From Corynebacterium hylobatis (GTDB taxonomy: Bacteria > Actinomycetota > Actinomycetes > Mycobacteriales > Mycobacteriaceae), in contig NZ_RXHJ01000001.1 in assembly GCF_003955685.1 (NCBI RefSeq), positions 1 through 64,000 on the forward strand: a stretch of DNA of 64,000 nt, in the 5' to 3' direction. The position numbers were made by a program, and so were the translations under genes. Position 1 is the first letter of the stretch; every line of letters begins with the position of its first letter. This document shows, piece by piece, positions 61,616 to 64,000 of the stretch. Below the pieces are notes generated by a model. The model did no database searches, was not told the DNA's origin, and saw nothing but the letters and a program-made list of their open reading frames with translations.

Positions 61616-64000
61616 TTAAGCCTCCGCCAAAGTCTGTAGGGGGACTTCCAGAATATCCTTTGCCTTATCAGTGAGTCGGACCAAATCAAATGCCTTGAGT
61701 GTCTCGCGCTTGACCAACTCTGGGTTATCCAGACCAAACTGCGAAACGACATGCTCCATTACTGCCAGAAGTTCACCAAATGGAATATCTCCGAGGTCAC
61801 GCTCACCGCGAGTACGAACTCTCACCTTTGATTGGCCCGGAAGGTAGAATGTTTTTCCAACGTTGCCAGCTACACTCGTCGGGTTATCGTACAGAATTTT
61901 TTTCTGATTAACCAGACGACTAATGAGACTGTTCAACGTCTTCTTGACAGGTCGGGTCAGCCGCTGATCTCCCCCGGATGTCACGTAGCGAGACATCAGA
62001 ACCTGTCCTAACATTGGTCCTTCAACGTCCAGAATCGCTAGCAATCCTTCGATGATCTGAGTGTCAGTCGCTGAGTGCACTGAAACGCATTTCCCAGTGA
62101 ACACACGGTAATCGTCTTCGAACTTATACAGTTGAGTTTCACCGATCGGTAGGGTTTCCACCCACTCATCGGCAGACGGGTAATCCTCAGCAACTTGTGT
62201 ATCGCCATTGAAATCGGAATCAGTGGGCTTCTCAAGAGTGATAACGGAAGATCTCTTTGATTGCAGATCCACCAAATCTTGCTCGTTATTCGGGCGCGCA
62301 AAAAAATCTTCTACTTCATCAGCTCTGGGACCATCAAACTTATCTGATCCGCCGCTGTCGACGGCTTCTACGCCGGATGAACCTTCGTCTACACACAGAT
62401 TGATTTGATCAATTCCGTAATCTACATCCACCGAGTTTCCGTCCTCAAAATCTGATTCTAACTCTAAGTCGGAAACATAGTTGCGCTTGTCGCTGTGACG
62501 AGATTCTATAACCTCAACATTTGACGGAATTTCAACACTCTCCTGAGATAAAGAGAATGGAAGGATTCCCTTTTCATCGAGCGCATCGAATACTCGCTGC
62601 ATCTGTTCATTCTTATCAAGATAGAAATCCGATTCAAAAATCCGGACGAACTGCCATCCTAGGCGTTCCAGGTTGCGCTGGCGCGCACGGTCCGCGCGGG
62701 CATGAGATTCATTGTGCCAATAATCTCCATCGCACTCCACGGCAAGCCGACCATCCGCTCCTTTAACAACCAGATCAAGTCGATAGCCGAAAGCATCAAA
62801 CTGCGGGACTACGTAATAGCCGCGAGCCACAATTTCATTGTAGACACGCTGCTCAAATAACGAGTCGAATGGTTCCACTGCTCGGTCATCAGGGACAGGA
62901 ACAGCCGTCTTGAGCTCAGGGGCTGCTTCCGCAACATCGTAGGCATACTGCAGCAGCTTCGCTCGGATATCGCGACCATCGAGGTTCTCAAGCCCCACGG
63001 AATGGAACAACCATACTTGATCCTTGGCACGACTCACCGCCACGTTGTATCGCTGAATATAGGCGTCGGTGGCAAGAGTCGATAGGCGCGGTGATTCAGC
63101 AGGGGGGACCATCGTGACCATTGACAAGAACATCACGTCTCGTTCCGCACCCTGGAACTCTGCTGGCGTCCCCACCTTGAGATCTCGCTCCTCCCACACC
63201 TCGGGGGACAGTCTCTCCAGCAAGCGGTTCCGAATGTAGTCTGCCTGCCCTGAAGTGCTGAGTAATGAAATAACTCCAAAGGATTTATCATCATAGTCTG
63301 GGTCTTCAAGGCAAGAGATCAGCCTCTCGATAAGAGCCTCTGCCTCATCGACGTTCAGAACCTTCTTCTTCGTCACGGGTTGAGCTGCATTCGGGGTTCT
63401 TGTGATCTTGAAGGGTGCCAGTCTGTCCGGAAGCACCTCGCGAACAGGTTTAAGCTCAATCATGTTCGGTCGATAGGCGATCTGGTTCGAAAACTCAATG
63501 ATCTCTGGGACACACCGCCGATGTTCACTCAGGATGATTCGGCCGCCATAGCGCATTTCCGCGTCCTGGAACAGTGATCGTTTAGGATCAGTCCAGGAAT
63601 CAATATGGTCGAAGTCATAGAGATACTGGTTTGCCAGATGCCGGATCGGTTGCTGATCGATGCCCACACCGGCTGGAGAAACCTGCTTGTCATCTCCAAT
63701 CACGACAATACGAGGAGCAAGATACTGAAGGAAGACTGCGTCGATACCCGCCTGTGAGGCTTCGTCCACGATAACAACGTCAAACATATTCTCTTCGAGG
63801 CTGAACTGATCAACAACCCTGAAAATGGGCATGATCCAGACGGGGACTGCTGCCCGGCAGCTCTCCAGATGCTTTCTCACGTCACGTCGATGGGAATCGG
63901 CGTACTTGCCTGTCCCCTTCCCTAACCGTCCCACCGCCTGGGTATAGGCGACAAGGTTGGATCTCATCGCCGGGTTAATTCGGGAGGATCCCACTGCATT
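61616..64000 (-). CDS. SF1 helicase fused to a DUF559-like nuclease, partial at right edge
   Basis: The visible C-terminal 790 residues (gene continues past base 64000). DEASQAG in VVIVDEASQAGIDAV is motif II, with IVVIGDDKQVSPAG (motif III), then VGTPAEFQGAERDVMFLSMV and YNVAVSRAKDQVWLFHS (motifs V-VI), as in the Upf1/DNA2-like group. After it comes a nuclease: LAVECDGDYWHNESHARADR and RLGWQFVRIFESDFY, a DUF559-type fold. The acidic tail (about 510-640) is AT-rich. Helicase-nuclease fusions of this type often occur in defence loci; the role here is inference. Confidence 0.88.
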   Translation of the reverse strand, partial: NAVGSSRINPAMRSNLVAYTQAVGRLGKGTGKYADSHRRDVRKHLESCRAAVPVWIMPIFRVVDQFSLEENMFDVVIVDEASQAGIDAVFLQYLAPRIVVIGDDKQVSPAGVGIDQQPIRHLANQYLYDFDHIDSWTDPKRSLFQDAEMRYGGRIILSEHRRCVPEIIEFSNQIAYRPNMIELKPVREVLPDRLAPFKITRTPNAAQPVTKKKVLNVDEAEALIERLISCLEDPDYDDKSFGVISLLSTSGQADYIRNRLLERLSPEVWEERDLKVGTPAEFQGAERDVMFLSMVTMVPPAESPRLSTLATDAYIQRYNVAVSRAKDQVWLFHSVGLENLDGRDIRAKLLQYAYDVAEAAPELKTAVPVPDDRAVEPFDSLFEQRVYNEIVARGYYVVPQFDAFGYRLDLVVKGADGRLAVECDGDYWHNESHARADRARQRNLERLGWQFVRIFESDFYLDKNEQMQRVFDALDEKGILPFSLSQESVEIPSNVEVIESRHSDKRNYVSDLELESDFEDGNSVDVDYGIDQINLCVDEGSSGVEAVDSGGSDKFDGPRADEVEDFFARPNNEQDLVDLQSKRSSVITLEKPTDSDFNGDTQVAEDYPSADEWVETLPIGETQLYKFEDDYRVFTGKCVSVHSATDTQIIEGLLAILDVEGPMLGQVLMSRYVTSGGDQRLTRPVKKTLNSLISRLVNQKKILYDNPTSVAGNVGKTFYLPGQSKVRVRTRGERDLGDIPFGELLAVMEHVVSQFGLDNPELVKRETLKAFDLVRLTDKAKDILEVPLQTLAEA

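Overview
The window is chromosomal DNA of a Corynebacterium or very close relative. Support comes from the high GC content, the argCJBDFRGH order, the tyrS gene next to an rRNA operon leader with the actinobacterial box near base 15-37, the pheST and infC-rpmI-rplT blocks, several leaderless-type starts (TAnnnT, 6-7 nt, start codon), a HelD/HelR-type RNA polymerase recycling ATPase, and an ISL3 remnant of the corynebacterial type.

Layout. Bases 1-260 hold the promoter and leader of an rRNA operon that runs off the left edge on the minus strand. Bases 260-18.7 kb are a mostly minus-strand core block: tyrS, a small UPF0434 protein, a probably decayed reading frame, the complete arginine operon argC-J-B-D-F-R-G-H, pheS-pheT, a SpoU-type RNA methyltransferase, an AbiEi/DUF559-like protein, a TM2 protein, and infC-rpmI-rplT behind a leader that contains an intrinsic terminator. 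Bases 18.7-27.5 kb carry a penicillin-binding-fold lipoprotein, membrane proteins, uvrA, a metallo-beta-lactamase-fold hydrolase and a DoxX-like protein.

Bases 27.5-51.4 kb are accessory: a 44-bp tandem repeat array, lipoproteins, helR, a two-gene HEPN-type module between an intact and a broken copy of the same lipoprotein, and a large restriction island. The island has an operon of a single-chain nuclease-helicase-methyltransferase (1651 aa), a MORC-like GHKL ATPase and a Z1 helicase, with a convergent DUF262-HNH (GmrSD-like) gene. Beyond it lie IS1380- and ISL3-type remnants, a CoiA-like nuclease, and an AT-rich pair encoding a four-helix membrane protein and a soluble partner.

Bases 51.4-61.6 kb return to core genes (two universal stress proteins, uvrB) and then a metal-homeostasis block: cueP, a DUF1541 lipoprotein, a CPH-type copper ATPase, a Crp/Fnr-type regulator, a free-standing HMA metallochaperone and a P1B ATPase with an unusual CPG motif. 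The last two genes each follow an identical Fnr-like box placed exactly 36 nt before the -10 element, so the regulator next door probably activates both. The right edge (61.6-64 kb) is a partial SF1 helicase fused to a DUF559-like nuclease, likely another defence gene.

The best candidates for something undescribed are the ISP-MORC-Z1 combination with its start-proximal inverted repeats, the HEPN two-gene module, the 4-TM/soluble pair, and the Fnr-controlled HMA/CPG-ATPase regulon.
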